In this document: piece after piece, positions 28,048-37,834 of the stretch
How the letters are laid out: the number at the start of each line of letters is the position of its first letter
How positions within the stretch are numbered: the stretch's first letter is position 1
NCBI GenBank assembly: GCA_002162675.1
Contig: MAAE01000032.1
Span: forward strand, 62,001 to 126,000
DNA length: 64,000 bases
DNA from: Colwellia sp. 39_35_sub15_T18
GTDB lineage: Bacteria; Pseudomonadota; Gammaproteobacteria; Enterobacterales; Alteromonadaceae
Reading direction: 5' to 3'
Program-made: the position numbers and the translations under genes
Notes under the pieces: generated by a model
What the model was told of the DNA's origin: nothing
What the model saw: the letters and a program-made list of their open reading frames with translations, nothing else
The model's database searches: none

Positions 28048-29248
28048 AAAATTATTGTTAGTTGGGGCTAGTTTCTCGATTTTATTATTGTTGAATCATA
28101 CCTTGTGGCAAAATAATTTTTTATTTTATTCACTACAGAGTACTCTGCTATTTTTCTTTCTTTACATGATTTATCAAGTGCAAAAATCATCTTTATCACA
28201 ACCTCTTGATACTGAAAAATCAAAGCAATCTTCTAATGAACAGATGCTTGACGTTGATCATGCACTTTTTCATGACGTCGTTTTTGAATTACAGCAGTTT
28301 CTTCACCAAGAAATAGACATTATTGAAAATGAAATTAAACGAACAAAAAACTTAGTTGAGGAAGCTGTCGGCGGTATTTCGGACAGTTTCAAATATTTGC
28401 AAGGCTTAAGCGGTGAACAACAAGAGATGATTAAAAACTTAATCAAAAACTCCACTAGTTTTTCTGTTGATGACAGTACCGAGTCTAGTTTAGAAGATTT
28501 TGTCACGCAATCAAATCAAACCTTAGATGATTTTGTTAGCGTTATTATCAATACTAGTAAACAAAGTCTTGAAACCATGAGCTACACTGATGAAATGATC
28601 GCGCAATTTGACAGCATTTTTAAGTTACTTTCGCAAGTGGAAGGGCTCGCTAGCCAAACCAATTTATTAGCCTTGAATGCTGCTATTGAAGCGGCTAGAG
28701 CAGGTGAAGCTGGCAGGGGCTTTGCTGTTGTTGCTAATGAAGTTCGCTCATTATCTGTTGGTTCTACTGATTTAAATGAAGATATTCGCAAAGAGATAAG
28801 TAAGGCACAAGCAATAATTGCCAAACTGCGTAACTCAGTTGAACAAATGGCTTCTGCTGATATGACTTCAACCCTAGAAGCAAAAGATAAAATGTCGGTG
28901 ATGATGGTTCATGTTGAAAAGGTTAACAAACATACTTTTGATAGCGTTGATGAGTTGGCTGTGATCGCGCCAAAGATAAAGGATGCCGTTGCCACTGGAG
29001 TGCGCTCATTACAATTTGAAGATTTAACAAGGCAGTCATTACATTCATTACAAATGAATGTACAAAGTATTCATGCCATAAGTGACGTTTTATCAGGTTT
29101 TGAAGCAAATCAGCAAAGCTCTACTCATCAGCAGTTAGCTTTATTAAAGGATAAATGCCAAAAAATTTATCAGCAAACTAAGTTGACTGAAAGTGAACGA
29201 AGCGTAAAACAAATATCAATGGATGAAGGTGAAGTAGAGCTTTTCTAG
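28034..29248 (+). CDS. Small membrane MCP-like signalling protein
   Basis: 404 residues. Two closely spaced N-terminal membrane helices (about 5-22 and 30-50) with almost no periplasmic loop lead into a long coiled coil and an MCP-like tip ([18 protein letters not shown], then [15 protein letters not shown]). No HAMP or sensor domain is visible. The coiled coil is short for a canonical receptor, so it may sense the membrane, join a cytoplasmic array to the membrane or take input from partners. The start overlaps cheB by 14 bases. The C-terminus EGEVELF shares the acidic E-L-F tail with CheD and the receiver protein at 31427. Confidence 0.8.
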   Translation: MLINKKLLLVGASFSILLLLNHTLWQNNFLFYSLQSTLLFFFLYMIYQVQKSSLSQPLDTEKSKQSSNEQMLDVDHALFHDVVFELQQFLHQEIDIIENEIKRTKNLVEEAVGGISDSFKYLQGLSGEQQEMIKNLIKNSTSFSVDDSTESSLEDFVTQSNQTLDDFVSVIINTSKQSLETMSYTDEMIAQFDSIFKLLSQVEGLASQTNLLALNAAIEAARAGEAGRGFAVVANEVRSLSVGSTDLNEDIRKEISKAQAIIAKLRNSVEQMASADMTSTLEAKDKMSVMMVHVEKVNKHTFDSVDELAVIAPKIKDAVATGVRSLQFEDLTRQSLHSLQMNVQSIHAISDVLSGFEANQQSSTHQQLALLKDKCQKIYQQTKLTESERSVKQISMDEGEVELF

Positions 29249-29289
29249 CTTGATAATAGATATAAAAATGATTTACTAAGGAGATTAAC

Positions 29290-29598
29290 ATGGCAGTTAG
29301 TACCAATTTTTCAGAAGAAAATAAGCAAATGATTATTATGATTGAGGATAGGTTTGACTTTTCATTACATCAACAGTTTCGTGATTCATATAGTCAATGT
29401 GTTGATAAAAATTTAAATTATATTCTTGACTTAAGTAGAACAAAATATATGGATAGCTCCGCTTTGGGGATGATTTTATTATTAAAAGACTTTGCTGAAA
29501 TGAATGCAAGTAAGCTGGTGATCAGAAAGCCCAATGAAACGGTTAATAAAATATTAGAAATAGCTCAGTTTCATCGTTTAATGACTATAGAACATTAA
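29290..29598 (+). CDS. STAS anti-sigma factor antagonist-like protein
   Basis: 102-residue STAS protein with the canonical phosphorylation loop MDSSALGM. It is preceded by AAGGAG seven bases before the ATG and lies 28 bp upstream of a PP2C/HATPase regulator. That regulator can plausibly dephosphorylate and phosphorylate this serine, as in HsbR/HsbA of Pseudomonas aeruginosa or CrsR/CrsA of Shewanella. The downstream target (anti-sigma factor, FlgM-like protein or diguanylate cyclase) is not identifiable here. Confidence 0.85.
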   Translation: MAVSTNFSEENKQMIIMIEDRFDFSLHQQFRDSYSQCVDKNLNYILDLSRTKYMDSSALGMILLLKDFAEMNASKLVIRKPNETVNKILEIAQFHRLMTIEH

Positions 29599-29626
29599 CA
29601 TTAACATTTTGATTTGTTGAGCTGAT

Positions 29627-31369
29627 ATGGATGCATTTAAAAATAAAAAATTAGCACTTGTTGTTGATGATTCAATGACCCAATGCCTGTTGCTTTCTGT
29701 TCTGCTTAAAGAAGAAGGTTATCAGGTTGAAGTGGCAAATGATGGTGCAAAAGGTGTTGAAAAGTATATCGAACACCAGCCTGATTTAGTGCTTATGGAC
29801 ATTAATATGCCAATTATGAATGGCTATGAAGCAGCAAGGCGCATTAAAAAACTTTCTGGGGATAATTTAGCACCGCTTATTTTTATCACCAGCATGGATA
29901 CCGATCAATCTTTTATTGAAAGTGTTGATGCTGGCGGGGATGGTATTCTAGTGAGACCATTTTCGCCGCAAGTTTTTAAGGCTAAAATAAAATCAATACA
30001 GCGGATTAGTGACTTATACCAGCAGGTGAAAAACTTGCAACAAGAGCAACATAAAGATGCCGAGTTGGCTGAAAAGATGATGTCAGAGGTGATTGAATCA
30101 CGAAATTTTGCCCTTGATAAAATTGGTATTATTAAACAAGCTGCCACCATGTTTAGTGGTGATATTCAATTAACTTCTTTATGCCCCAATGGCGATATAC
30201 ACATTCTGTTAGGCGATTTTACCGGTCACGGCTTACGTGCTTCTATTGGTGCTATTCCCGTCAGTGAAACCTTCAGAGCCATGACCAAAAAAGGTTTTGC
30301 TTTAATTGACATTATTGCGCAAGTAAACAGACAACTTAATGATTTATTACCGAATGACTTGTTTTTTGCTGCTTGTTTTGCTTGCATTTCATCCCATCAA
30401 AAGTCTGCCTATATTTTTAATGCTGGTTTACCCGATGGTTATATATTTGATGAAAATTCCGCTATTAAACAGCAGTTTCCATCAGTTCACCCACCTTTAG
30501 GAATCTTACCTAAGTTATTAGCTGACTCTCCTCTTGTTGTGGTGTCTATTGAAGATAATGATCATTTAGTTTTGATATCAGACGGTATTATTGAAGCGAG
30601 AAATGAACAAGGACAAGAGTTTGGCGTCTCTCAATTTGAACAGGCAGCTAAAGTAGGCATGATTACTCATAACATTACTGCTCACGTATTAAAAGAGTTA
30701 CAAAACTTTTGCCAGAATATGCCACAAGAAGATGATATATCTTTAATTGATGCCCCATGCTCTGGTTGGCAAAAAACGTTAACGCCTAATCAAATTATTA
30801 TTCCCGATAGTTATAGTTTTGAGGATAACCTTTACGCTGACACGCCTAGTTGGTCTTGGCACTTACACCTTACGGATAAATTATTAGCAACCGTCAATCC
30901 CATTCCTTTAGTGATGAACCAAATCAATGATATTGAAGGGGCGGGTGAGCATTGGCAAAGCCTATATACAGTGTTAACAGAATTGTTTTTAAATGCGCTT
31001 GACCATGGCGTGCTCGGATTGAGCTCGGCATTAAAAGATTCCCCTGAGGGCTTTAGTCAGTATTTTAATGAAAGATCAAAACGGCTTGACCACTTAGAGC
31101 AAGGATTTGTGCATTTAGAGTTGAATTATTTCCCTTTTGCTTATGGCGGCAAAATGGTGATAAATGTTAAAGACAGTGGTGAAGGTTTTGATGTTTTAAA
31201 AGTGTTAAAAAACAACAGGGGTGCTCAGCACGAAAGTATGCGCCTTAGTGGCCGAGGCATTGAATTGATAAACCAGCTATGCGATACCTTAGATTATCAA
31301 GAAAACGGTACTTTTGTGATGGCAAGTTATGTGTGGCATAACGATAAAGCAAGCAACTTTCATTACTAG
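29627..31369 (+). CDS. REC-PP2C-HATPase partner-switching regulator
   Basis: 580 residues. The receiver (Asp58 in LMDINMPIMNG) is followed by a coiled coil and a SpoIIE/PP2C phosphatase domain, whose metal-binding segments are GDFTGHG and SDGIIEARN. The C-terminal HATPase is an RsbW-like serine kinase domain (ELFLNALDHGVLG, DSGEGFD, SGRGIELI). The single protein can therefore both remove and add a phosphate on the STAS partner encoded just upstream, with the balance set by receiver phosphorylation from CheA or the hybrid kinase at 32596. This is the HsbR/CrsR architecture. Confidence 0.9.
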   Translation: MDAFKNKKLALVVDDSMTQCLLLSVLLKEEGYQVEVANDGAKGVEKYIEHQPDLVLMDINMPIMNGYEAARRIKKLSGDNLAPLIFITSMDTDQSFIESVDAGGDGILVRPFSPQVFKAKIKSIQRISDLYQQVKNLQQEQHKDAELAEKMMSEVIESRNFALDKIGIIKQAATMFSGDIQLTSLCPNGDIHILLGDFTGHGLRASIGAIPVSETFRAMTKKGFALIDIIAQVNRQLNDLLPNDLFFAACFACISSHQKSAYIFNAGLPDGYIFDENSAIKQQFPSVHPPLGILPKLLADSPLVVVSIEDNDHLVLISDGIIEARNEQGQEFGVSQFEQAAKVGMITHNITAHVLKELQNFCQNMPQEDDISLIDAPCSGWQKTLTPNQIIIPDSYSFEDNLYADTPSWSWHLHLTDKLLATVNPIPLVMNQINDIEGAGEHWQSLYTVLTELFLNALDHGVLGLSSALKDSPEGFSQYFNERSKRLDHLEQGFVHLELNYFPFAYGGKMVINVKDSGEGFDVLKVLKNNRGAQHESMRLSGRGIELINQLCDTLDYQENGTFVMASYVWHNDKASNFHY

Positions 31370-31426
31370 AGCTATAGTTAATTCATATAGTTAGTTCGTT
31401 TACATGGAAAAACAAGGAATAAGGTA

Positions 31427-32599
31427 ATGAATTCAGTAGAAAATAAGCACAACCTTTTGATCATTGATGATGATATAGAGTATTTGAAAATATTGGCTGA
31501 AAGCCTTGAAGATGACTTTGAGGTTAGATGTGCTAGTAATCTTCAAATAGCCAATGACCTCTTAAAAGAGAACATTAACTTTGATATTGCTTTAGTGGAT
31601 GAAAATATTGGCTTAGAAAAAGGCTCTAATTGGATTAAAGCTCAACAAAATGCTGATAACTCGCCAACTTCTTTTGTACTTTACTCTGGCATGGCAACAG
31701 AAGAGGCTATCTTAAAAGGCTTAGAATGTGGCGTAGATGATTTTCTAGCCAAACCTATCTCACTATTAACACTAAATAATAAATTGCAGCACCTGATTGG
31801 CTATCAAGAAAAAATCTCTGAATTTGAAAATGAAATAAAATCGAAAGAAAATGTCATTAATATTTCAATGGCGCAAGCGTCAAAATATGGTAGTTGTATG
31901 CAGCTCACCTCTAAACTTAACCACTGCAATACTTATGATCATATTAGAAATGAAGTTTTTTCTTATTTCTATGCGATGGGCTTACATGGCTGCATTGCTT
32001 TTTATCCATTAAATGAACAGCCAATTTATTATAGCGCCCAAAAAGGTTTATGCTCACCGGTTGAAATTGAAGTGATGGAGTTGTTAAAAATCAAGCCTCG
32101 TTTATATCAGTTTGGCTCTAGAACTATTTTTAATCACTCTCAGGTTTCTATTTTCATTTTAAACCTTGAGCAAGGCACTATCGATACAGATATTTACATT
32201 GATGCACTGGCTTCTGTTATTGAGTGTGTTGGCGCTAGAATGGCTTTTATTACCTATAAAAATTCTTTAGTGAGTGTTCAGGACAAAATTAAGCAAGCAG
32301 TCAATTCGACCAAAAAAATGGTGGAAATTTCTAAGCATCACCAGCAAGAAGTGATGAACGAAATAGTGCAAAAAATAGGGTTAAGTTTTCATGTACTAGA
32401 TTTGAATGTGGAACAAGAAGATTACTTAACGAATTTAGTACATGAGACCTTAAAAAAACATTCACAAGACGATATTAACTTTTTAGAGGTGATTAAATTA
32501 CTCGATAATGCCTTAGCTAGTGTCGATCAACTGCAAAGCATGAGTTTAGAACAAGAGCAAGTGACACCTAGCTTAGATGATGAGGATGAATTATTTTGA
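31427..32599 (+). CDS. Response regulator with uncharacterised C-terminal domain
   Basis: 390 residues. The N-terminal receiver is intact (DDD near 14-16, Asp58 in ALVDENIGLEKG, lysine in LAKPIS). A coiled segment follows. The C-terminal 250 residues match no output domain I know; a central block (about 150-280) has a GAF-like feel (LHGCIAFYPL, IFILNLEQG), which is only an impression. The C-terminus DDEDELF shares the E-L-F tail of CheD and the MCP-like protein. The stop overlaps the TTG start of the hybrid kinase (TTGA), pointing to a cognate pair. Confidence 0.7.
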   Translation: MNSVENKHNLLIIDDDIEYLKILAESLEDDFEVRCASNLQIANDLLKENINFDIALVDENIGLEKGSNWIKAQQNADNSPTSFVLYSGMATEEAILKGLECGVDDFLAKPISLLTLNNKLQHLIGYQEKISEFENEIKSKENVINISMAQASKYGSCMQLTSKLNHCNTYDHIRNEVFSYFYAMGLHGCIAFYPLNEQPIYYSAQKGLCSPVEIEVMELLKIKPRLYQFGSRTIFNHSQVSIFILNLEQGTIDTDIYIDALASVIECVGARMAFITYKNSLVSVQDKIKQAVNSTKKMVEISKHHQQEVMNEIVQKIGLSFHVLDLNVEQEDYLTNLVHETLKKHSQDDINFLEVIKLLDNALASVDQLQSMSLEQEQVTPSLDDEDELF

Positions 32600-34776
32600 A
32601 ACCACGTTCATATAATCTAACTCATACGCACAAAGTACTTGAGGGGTTAGATGAAGCCTATTGGGAATGGGATTTAGAGCAAGATACGGTTTTTTATTCA
32701 GCTCAATTAATGCAACTGCTTGGTTATGAAAATAAGGCTCACAAAGACTCAAGAATATTTTGGACTAAACATTTTGACGAAAGTAATTTAACCCAAATGT
32801 ACCAACAAATTGTGCAACACTTGAAGGGGGAAATAGATAAAGTTGATATGTCATATCCCTTAACCACTAACATGGGAAAAAGTGTTTGGATTAACGCGGT
32901 ATGCAAAATTATTGAATATGATGGTGCACGAGCAACCATGATGTTTGGCACAGTGAAAAACATCACCGATAACAAAGACATGTTTGCACAGTTTAAAAGG
33001 CAAAAAAATTGGTTAGCGTTAGTAGGAAAAGTTAATAATACTGGCCATTGGCGCTTTGATTTTAAAAAACAAGTATTATCATGGTCGAGTGAGTTGTACA
33101 AAATGTATGGTGAGCATGAGCAAAACTTTACTCCTACTCTTGAAAATGTTGGTCACCTCTTTACGGTAAAAGATCGGCCATTATTTAGAACTAAAATTCA
33201 GCGTGCTATAGAATTTGCCGAGCCATTTTATTTGAAAGCGACAGTTAACTTATCTAGAGCTAAAAAAATTAAGGTTGAAGTTATAGCTGAAATAGAACGT
33301 GATTCAGCAAATAACGTTCAAGCTGTTTTTGGTGTTATTAAAGATATAACTCGTCAGGAGGATGTTTTTGAAAAATTAAAACTGTTAGCTATGGTTAATC
33401 TCACCATTAAAGTACCGATTTTTTTTATTGACGATAATGATAATGTTGTTTATCAAGATATTTCTCCTCATTATGATAACGCCAGTGCTGTATTGTTCAA
33501 TTATATAAATTTTAGTATTACTGAATACATGAGTTATAAAAAACAAGCAATGGCACAAGGGCAAATAAAATATTCTAGTGTCAGCTTTGACAAATATAAT
33601 AGTGTTTTTGATCTATCGGTTACTTATGAGGCTGAAGAAGGTATTTATATTTGGATTGTGGAAAATGTCACTGACAAATTTCGCCAAGAGCAGCAACAAA
33701 TTATTTCTAACCGATTAGCATTGCTCGGTAACACTTTTGGCAACGTTTCTCACGACATTAATAATGTACTGGGTGTCGCATTAGGCGCGATAGAAATGTT
33801 GGAGTTAAAGTTTACTAAAGGTGAACAAGACATTTCAACTTATATTGATAGAGTAAAAAATGCTATTGATAAAGGTAAAAGCGTGACCGAAAGGCTTTTA
33901 GCCTTTACCCGCAAGCCAACGATAAAAGTAGTGAGTTTTGACCCTATTCAAGATATTAAAGACAATCAATACTTATTCAAACAATTACTGCTAAGTACTA
34001 TTAATTTAAGTTTTGAGTTCGAATCGATGCATTGCACAATAAAGTTTCCTCAAGGAGAGTTTATTAATATTTTACTCAATTTAGTTTTGAATGCCCAAGA
34101 TGCTATTCAAGAAAAGGGGCTAAGTGGCAAGATTATTATTTCAGCAAACTTAGCGCAAACGAACCGCTTAGAGGTTCATGTTAAAGATAGCGGCACAGGT
34201 ATTGCCGAAGAAAATTTAACAAAGATATTTGATCCTTTTTATAGCTCTAAGTCCGTTAATAAAGGTAATGGTATTGGTTTAGCCAATGTTTATAACACCA
34301 TGTATAAACATAATGGCCAGATTCAAGTGGAAGGTACAAGTGAGCTAGGCGGAGCACATTTTACCTTGATATTTAAATGCAAAGAACTTGAGCAGCGTTT
34401 TAAAGCTGTTGAAACCGTTCAGCCATGCTCAAATATTCGAGGCAAAAAAATTCTGGTTTTAGATGATGAGGTCAGTATTGCTGAATTTGTTTGCTTATTT
34501 CTTGAAAGCAAGGGAGCCGACGTGATTATGGCTAATGATAAAGACGAGTTAACTACTGTTCTTAGCAGGGCTTCTGAGTTTGATATTTTTATCACTGATA
34601 TGATTTTACCTGATTTATCTGGTCGAGAGGCTGTTAATATGGTTCAGAAAGAATTTCCTCAAGTGAAGGTTTATTCCATTAGCGGATATATTGCTATTGA
34701 AGATCGTAGTTGGGATTATCCTGTTTTAAGAAAACCTTTTAATTCAAAAGAGTTAGCTGATTTTTTAGCACATTGA
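32596..34776 (+). CDS. PAS-containing hybrid sensor histidine kinase
   Basis: 726 residues, soluble. Two PAS-type domains (about 10-125 and 135-255) and a third sensor-like segment precede HisKA with His386 (NVSHDINNVLGVALG). HATPase_c follows (LNLVLNAQDAI, KDSGTGIAEENL, GNGIGLANVY) and then a C-terminal receiver (LDDEVS, Asp668 in FITDMILPDLSG). The start is TTG 32596, overlapping the previous stop; AGGA lies about nine bases upstream and no better start is in phase. The kinase probably phosphorylates the receiver proteins on either side, including the Hpt-bearing cyclase through a phosphorelay. Confidence 0.87.
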   Translation: MKPRSYNLTHTHKVLEGLDEAYWEWDLEQDTVFYSAQLMQLLGYENKAHKDSRIFWTKHFDESNLTQMYQQIVQHLKGEIDKVDMSYPLTTNMGKSVWINAVCKIIEYDGARATMMFGTVKNITDNKDMFAQFKRQKNWLALVGKVNNTGHWRFDFKKQVLSWSSELYKMYGEHEQNFTPTLENVGHLFTVKDRPLFRTKIQRAIEFAEPFYLKATVNLSRAKKIKVEVIAEIERDSANNVQAVFGVIKDITRQEDVFEKLKLLAMVNLTIKVPIFFIDDNDNVVYQDISPHYDNASAVLFNYINFSITEYMSYKKQAMAQGQIKYSSVSFDKYNSVFDLSVTYEAEEGIYIWIVENVTDKFRQEQQQIISNRLALLGNTFGNVSHDINNVLGVALGAIEMLELKFTKGEQDISTYIDRVKNAIDKGKSVTERLLAFTRKPTIKVVSFDPIQDIKDNQYLFKQLLLSTINLSFEFESMHCTIKFPQGEFINILLNLVLNAQDAIQEKGLSGKIIISANLAQTNRLEVHVKDSGTGIAEENLTKIFDPFYSSKSVNKGNGIGLANVYNTMYKHNGQIQVEGTSELGGAHFTLIFKCKELEQRFKAVETVQPCSNIRGKKILVLDDEVSIAEFVCLFLESKGADVIMANDKDELTTVLSRASEFDIFITDMILPDLSGREAVNMVQKEFPQVKVYSISGYIAIEDRSWDYPVLRKPFNSKELADFLAH

Positions 34777-34789
34777 GAAGACAAGTATT

Positions 34790-36199
34790 ATGTTTGATAA
34801 AGCCTATAGAATACTTGCTATTGATGATGCCAAAGATGGTTTATTGCTATTAGCCTTTGATTTGCAAGAGGCTGGTTGTGATGTTGTTTCTGCAAACTCT
34901 GGTGAGTCAGCGCTACGGCTATTAGAGCAAAATCAAGTTGATCTCATTATTTTAGATATGCACATGCCGGGTTTATCGGGGTTGGCGACATTAGCTGCAT
35001 TGAAAAGTAACAGTAAATTACAAGACATTCCCGTTATTATGCTTTCGGCTTCCGACCTTGAAGATGAAATTGTGGCCGCATTAGAATTAGGTGCTGATGA
35101 TTATGTCGTTAAACCTTATATTCGAAAGGTGCTATTGGCTCGAATGCATACCTCGTTACGGTTAAGGGAGAAAACTAAGGCATTAGCCTACTTAGCTAAA
35201 ACTGATTTTTTAACAGGAATCAATAATCGCTCCTGTTTTTATCAATTGACCAATAGTGCTATGAGCCAAGCATCACGAAACGATCATAATATAGTCATCG
35301 CTATGTTTGATATTGATTTATTTAAACGAGTAAATGATAACTATGGTCACGATGTTGGTGATCAAATACTAAAAGCATTTGCTCAGTGTATGAGCCAGTG
35401 TTTTCGCGATTACGATATTATTGGTCGGCTTGGTGGTGAAGAGTTTGCGGTGTGTTTGCCGGACACCAATATCGAACAGGCTATGTTAGCCTGCGAACGA
35501 TTTCGCTGTAATATTGAACAATTAAGTTTGTCGAGTGCTGTCGATAATCAAAATCAAGAAAATTCTAACTTAGTAAAAATAACGGTTAGTGGTGGTGTTG
35601 TTTCAAGTAGTCGTAAAAGCCTTGATATTGATCAATTACTAAAACAAGCCGATGTTGCGCTGTATTATGCGAAATCAACCGGGAGAAATAAAATGGTCAA
35701 TGTTAATGATTTACCTAATAATGAAGAGGTTCAAGATCCAGCTAAACTAAATCAGACTAATACATCAATAGTTAATACATCAGCAGCTAGCATACCTGAA
35801 GAAACCTTAAACGAAGTAGATAACTCTATTGATCTAGCTTTGATTGATGACTTTAGCCTTGAAGGGATGGAGGTAACCGTTGGCTTGAATAATGTTCTGG
35901 GTGACAAAGCCTTATACTTTGAAATTTTGCAAATGTTTTATCAAGATCACAGAAATGATGGTGATAAACTTAAGCAAGCAATAAGCGAACAAGATTATGA
36001 TACCGCAAAGCACGTATCACATACCTTAAAAGGAGTTTCTTGCTCGGTAGGTGCTATGACTCTTTTTGACTTAACCAAAAAGCTAGATGATGCAATCAAT
36101 GCCAAAGAGACAGATTTACAGGCTTTACTAACTAATGTAGATGCTCAGTTGAAAAAAGTTATGGGGAGCATTCAAATGGCTGTAGTAAAAGAGTTTTAG
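34790..36199 (+). CDS. REC-GGDEF-Hpt diguanylate cyclase response regulator
   Basis: 469 residues. Receiver with Asp56 (ILDMHMPGLSG) and the lysine in VVKPYI. GGDEF domain with the active-site signature GGEEF at 215-219 and an inhibitory I-site RDYD at 206-209, exactly five residues upstream, so it is predicted to make c-di-GMP with product feedback. A linker leads to a C-terminal Hpt domain with His411 (HVSHTLKGVSCSVGA). The Hpt histidine could relay phosphate from the upstream hybrid kinase receiver. It is the last gene of the same-strand chemosensory locus, 13 bp after the kinase. Confidence 0.92.
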   Translation: MFDKAYRILAIDDAKDGLLLLAFDLQEAGCDVVSANSGESALRLLEQNQVDLIILDMHMPGLSGLATLAALKSNSKLQDIPVIMLSASDLEDEIVAALELGADDYVVKPYIRKVLLARMHTSLRLREKTKALAYLAKTDFLTGINNRSCFYQLTNSAMSQASRNDHNIVIAMFDIDLFKRVNDNYGHDVGDQILKAFAQCMSQCFRDYDIIGRLGGEEFAVCLPDTNIEQAMLACERFRCNIEQLSLSSAVDNQNQENSNLVKITVSGGVVSSSRKSLDIDQLLKQADVALYYAKSTGRNKMVNVNDLPNNEEVQDPAKLNQTNTSIVNTSAASIPEETLNEVDNSIDLALIDDFSLEGMEVTVGLNNVLGDKALYFEILQMFYQDHRNDGDKLKQAISEQDYDTAKHVSHTLKGVSCSVGAMTLFDLTKKLDDAINAKETDLQALLTNVDAQLKKVMGSIQMAVVKEF

Positions 36200-36271
36200 A
36201 TTACTGAGGCTCTATACGAGTTAATTACAGAGCATAAAATAAATGTTTTAGCGCAGAGTGTTCAATGATAC

Positions 36272-36559
36272 TTAGTCAATTTTGATATTTATATCAGTAA
36301 CCGGCACACAGCAGCAGGGTAATATTTCATTTTCACCCACAAAAGCGAGAGGCTCACCTTTAGGGTAACTTATTTCTCCTGCGGCTAAGGTAACTCTACA
36401 CGCACCGCAAAAGCCATCTCGACAATGATAATCTACTTTGACGTTATTGCTTTCTAAGCATTCAAGTAAAGTTTGTTTTGTGTCCTTAAAGCAAATCTGC
36501 TTACCTTGTACTGTTATTGTTGGTGTTAACTGTATAGAAGGCTTAGTTGATGCAGACAT
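36272..36559 (-). CDS. yfaE: 2Fe-2S ferredoxin YfaE, NrdB cofactor maintenance
   Basis: 95-residue plant-type ferredoxin. The cluster ligands appear as C-x4-C-x2-C in CRDGFCGAC and the last cysteine in ILPCCCVP. YfaE reduces the diferric centre of NrdB to regenerate the tyrosyl radical. It lies 20 bp downstream of nrdB on the same strand, exactly as in E. coli nrdA-nrdB-yfaE. It converges on the diguanylate cyclase gene across a 72-bp gap. Confidence 0.92.
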   Translation of the reverse strand: MSASTKPSIQLTPTITVQGKQICFKDTKQTLLECLESNNVKVDYHCRDGFCGACRVTLAAGEISYPKGEPLAFVGENEILPCCCVPVTDINIKID

Positions 36560-36579
36560 AAAGTTGTTTTGTATACCTT

Positions 36580-37710
36580 TTAGAGGTCGAAATCATCAAA
36601 GTCATCAGCATCAACGGTTGAGTCTACTTGCCCAACTAAATAACTTGAAATTTCAGTCTCTTGTGGCGCAACTTGTACATTGTCGCTGACTAAATAGGCA
36701 TTCATCCAAGGTAACGGGTTACTTTTAATATCAAAGGGGGCATCAAAACCTATCGCCGTTAAGCGTTGATTTGAGATGTACTCAATATATTGATTTAAAA
36801 TTTCCGCATTCAAACCAATCATAGAGCCATCTTTAAATAAATATTGTGCCCATTCTTTTTCTTGTTCAACAACATCTAAAAATATTTGTAAGCCAGCATC
36901 GCGCATATCTTTACTAACTTCAGCCATTTCTGGGTCGTCTTTGCCTGTCATCCAAAGGTTCAAAATATGCTGAGTACCGGTAAGGTGAAGCGCTTCATCA
37001 CGTGCGATTAATTTAATTATCTTTGCATTACCTTCTAACAGCTCACGTTCAGCAAAAGCAAATGAACAAGCAAAGCTGACATAGAAGCGAATGGCTTCGA
37101 GCGCATTGACGGAGCAAACAGCTAAGTATAAACGCTCTTTTAATTTTCGTGTGCTGACTTCTATGGTTTTACCGTCTACTTCATAACTCCCTTCACCTTG
37201 AGATTGCAGTAATTGTGTCGTTAAAATAACATCATCAAAGTATTTAGCTATGCTAGTAGCACGTTTTAAAATGGCGGGATTAACCACTATGTCATCAAAT
37301 ACTTCACCGGGATCAGTAAATAAATTACGTAAAATATGGGTATAAGAGCGAGAATGAATCGTTTCACTAAATGCCCATGTTTCTACCCAAGTTTCAATTT
37401 CTGGTAATGAAACTAACGGTAATAATACCGCATTTACTGAGCGTGCAGCCATAGAATCTAACAGAGTTTGATATTTCAAGTTAGAAATAAAAATATGTCT
37501 TTCGGAATGAGTTAAACTTTGCCAATCAGTCCTATCTTTAGAAACGTCAACTTCTTCAGGGCGCCAAAAAAACGATAACTGTTTTTCAATCAGTTTTTCA
37601 AAAGCACTATATCTTTGTTGATCATAACGAGAAATATTAACACTATTACCTAAAAACATAGGCTCTAATAAAGCGTTATTAGGCGTTTGGTTAAACGTGG
37701 TGTACGTCAT
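36580..37710 (-). CDS. nrdB: Ribonucleotide reductase class Ia beta subunit
   Basis: 376 residues, the same length as E. coli NrdB. The radical tyrosine falls in [12 protein letters not shown]; iron ligands are visible in SETIH, in [10 protein letters not shown] and in [13 protein letters not shown]. The subunit houses the diiron-tyrosyl radical cofactor needed by NrdA. A 124-bp gap separates it from nrdA, long enough for a processing site or a secondary promoter. The C-terminal acidic tail [10 protein letters not shown] is the peptide that docks onto NrdA. Confidence 0.95.
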   Translation of the reverse strand: MTYTTFNQTPNNALLEPMFLGNSVNISRYDQQRYSAFEKLIEKQLSFFWRPEEVDVSKDRTDWQSLTHSERHIFISNLKYQTLLDSMAARSVNAVLLPLVSLPEIETWVETWAFSETIHSRSYTHILRNLFTDPGEVFDDIVVNPAILKRATSIAKYFDDVILTTQLLQSQGEGSYEVDGKTIEVSTRKLKERLYLAVCSVNALEAIRFYVSFACSFAFAERELLEGNAKIIKLIARDEALHLTGTQHILNLWMTGKDDPEMAEVSKDMRDAGLQIFLDVVEQEKEWAQYLFKDGSMIGLNAEILNQYIEYISNQRLTAIGFDAPFDIKSNPLPWMNAYLVSDNVQVAPQETEISSYLVGQVDSTVDADDFDDFDL

Positions 37711-37834
37711 TAGCTGCTATTCCTTAATGGTCACTCTATATGTGGTGACAATGAACCTAGGCTTGATGCTAGGCTCTTTAATGGTATAAGTTTGTTGTTT
37801 TTTGATGTAAATAAACAATGAAAATGTGAGCGAT

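Noticed and set aside
37711-37834. Small inverted repeats in the nrdA-nrdB gap
   Set aside because: Stems of five bases only; insufficient to call an attenuator or promoter.
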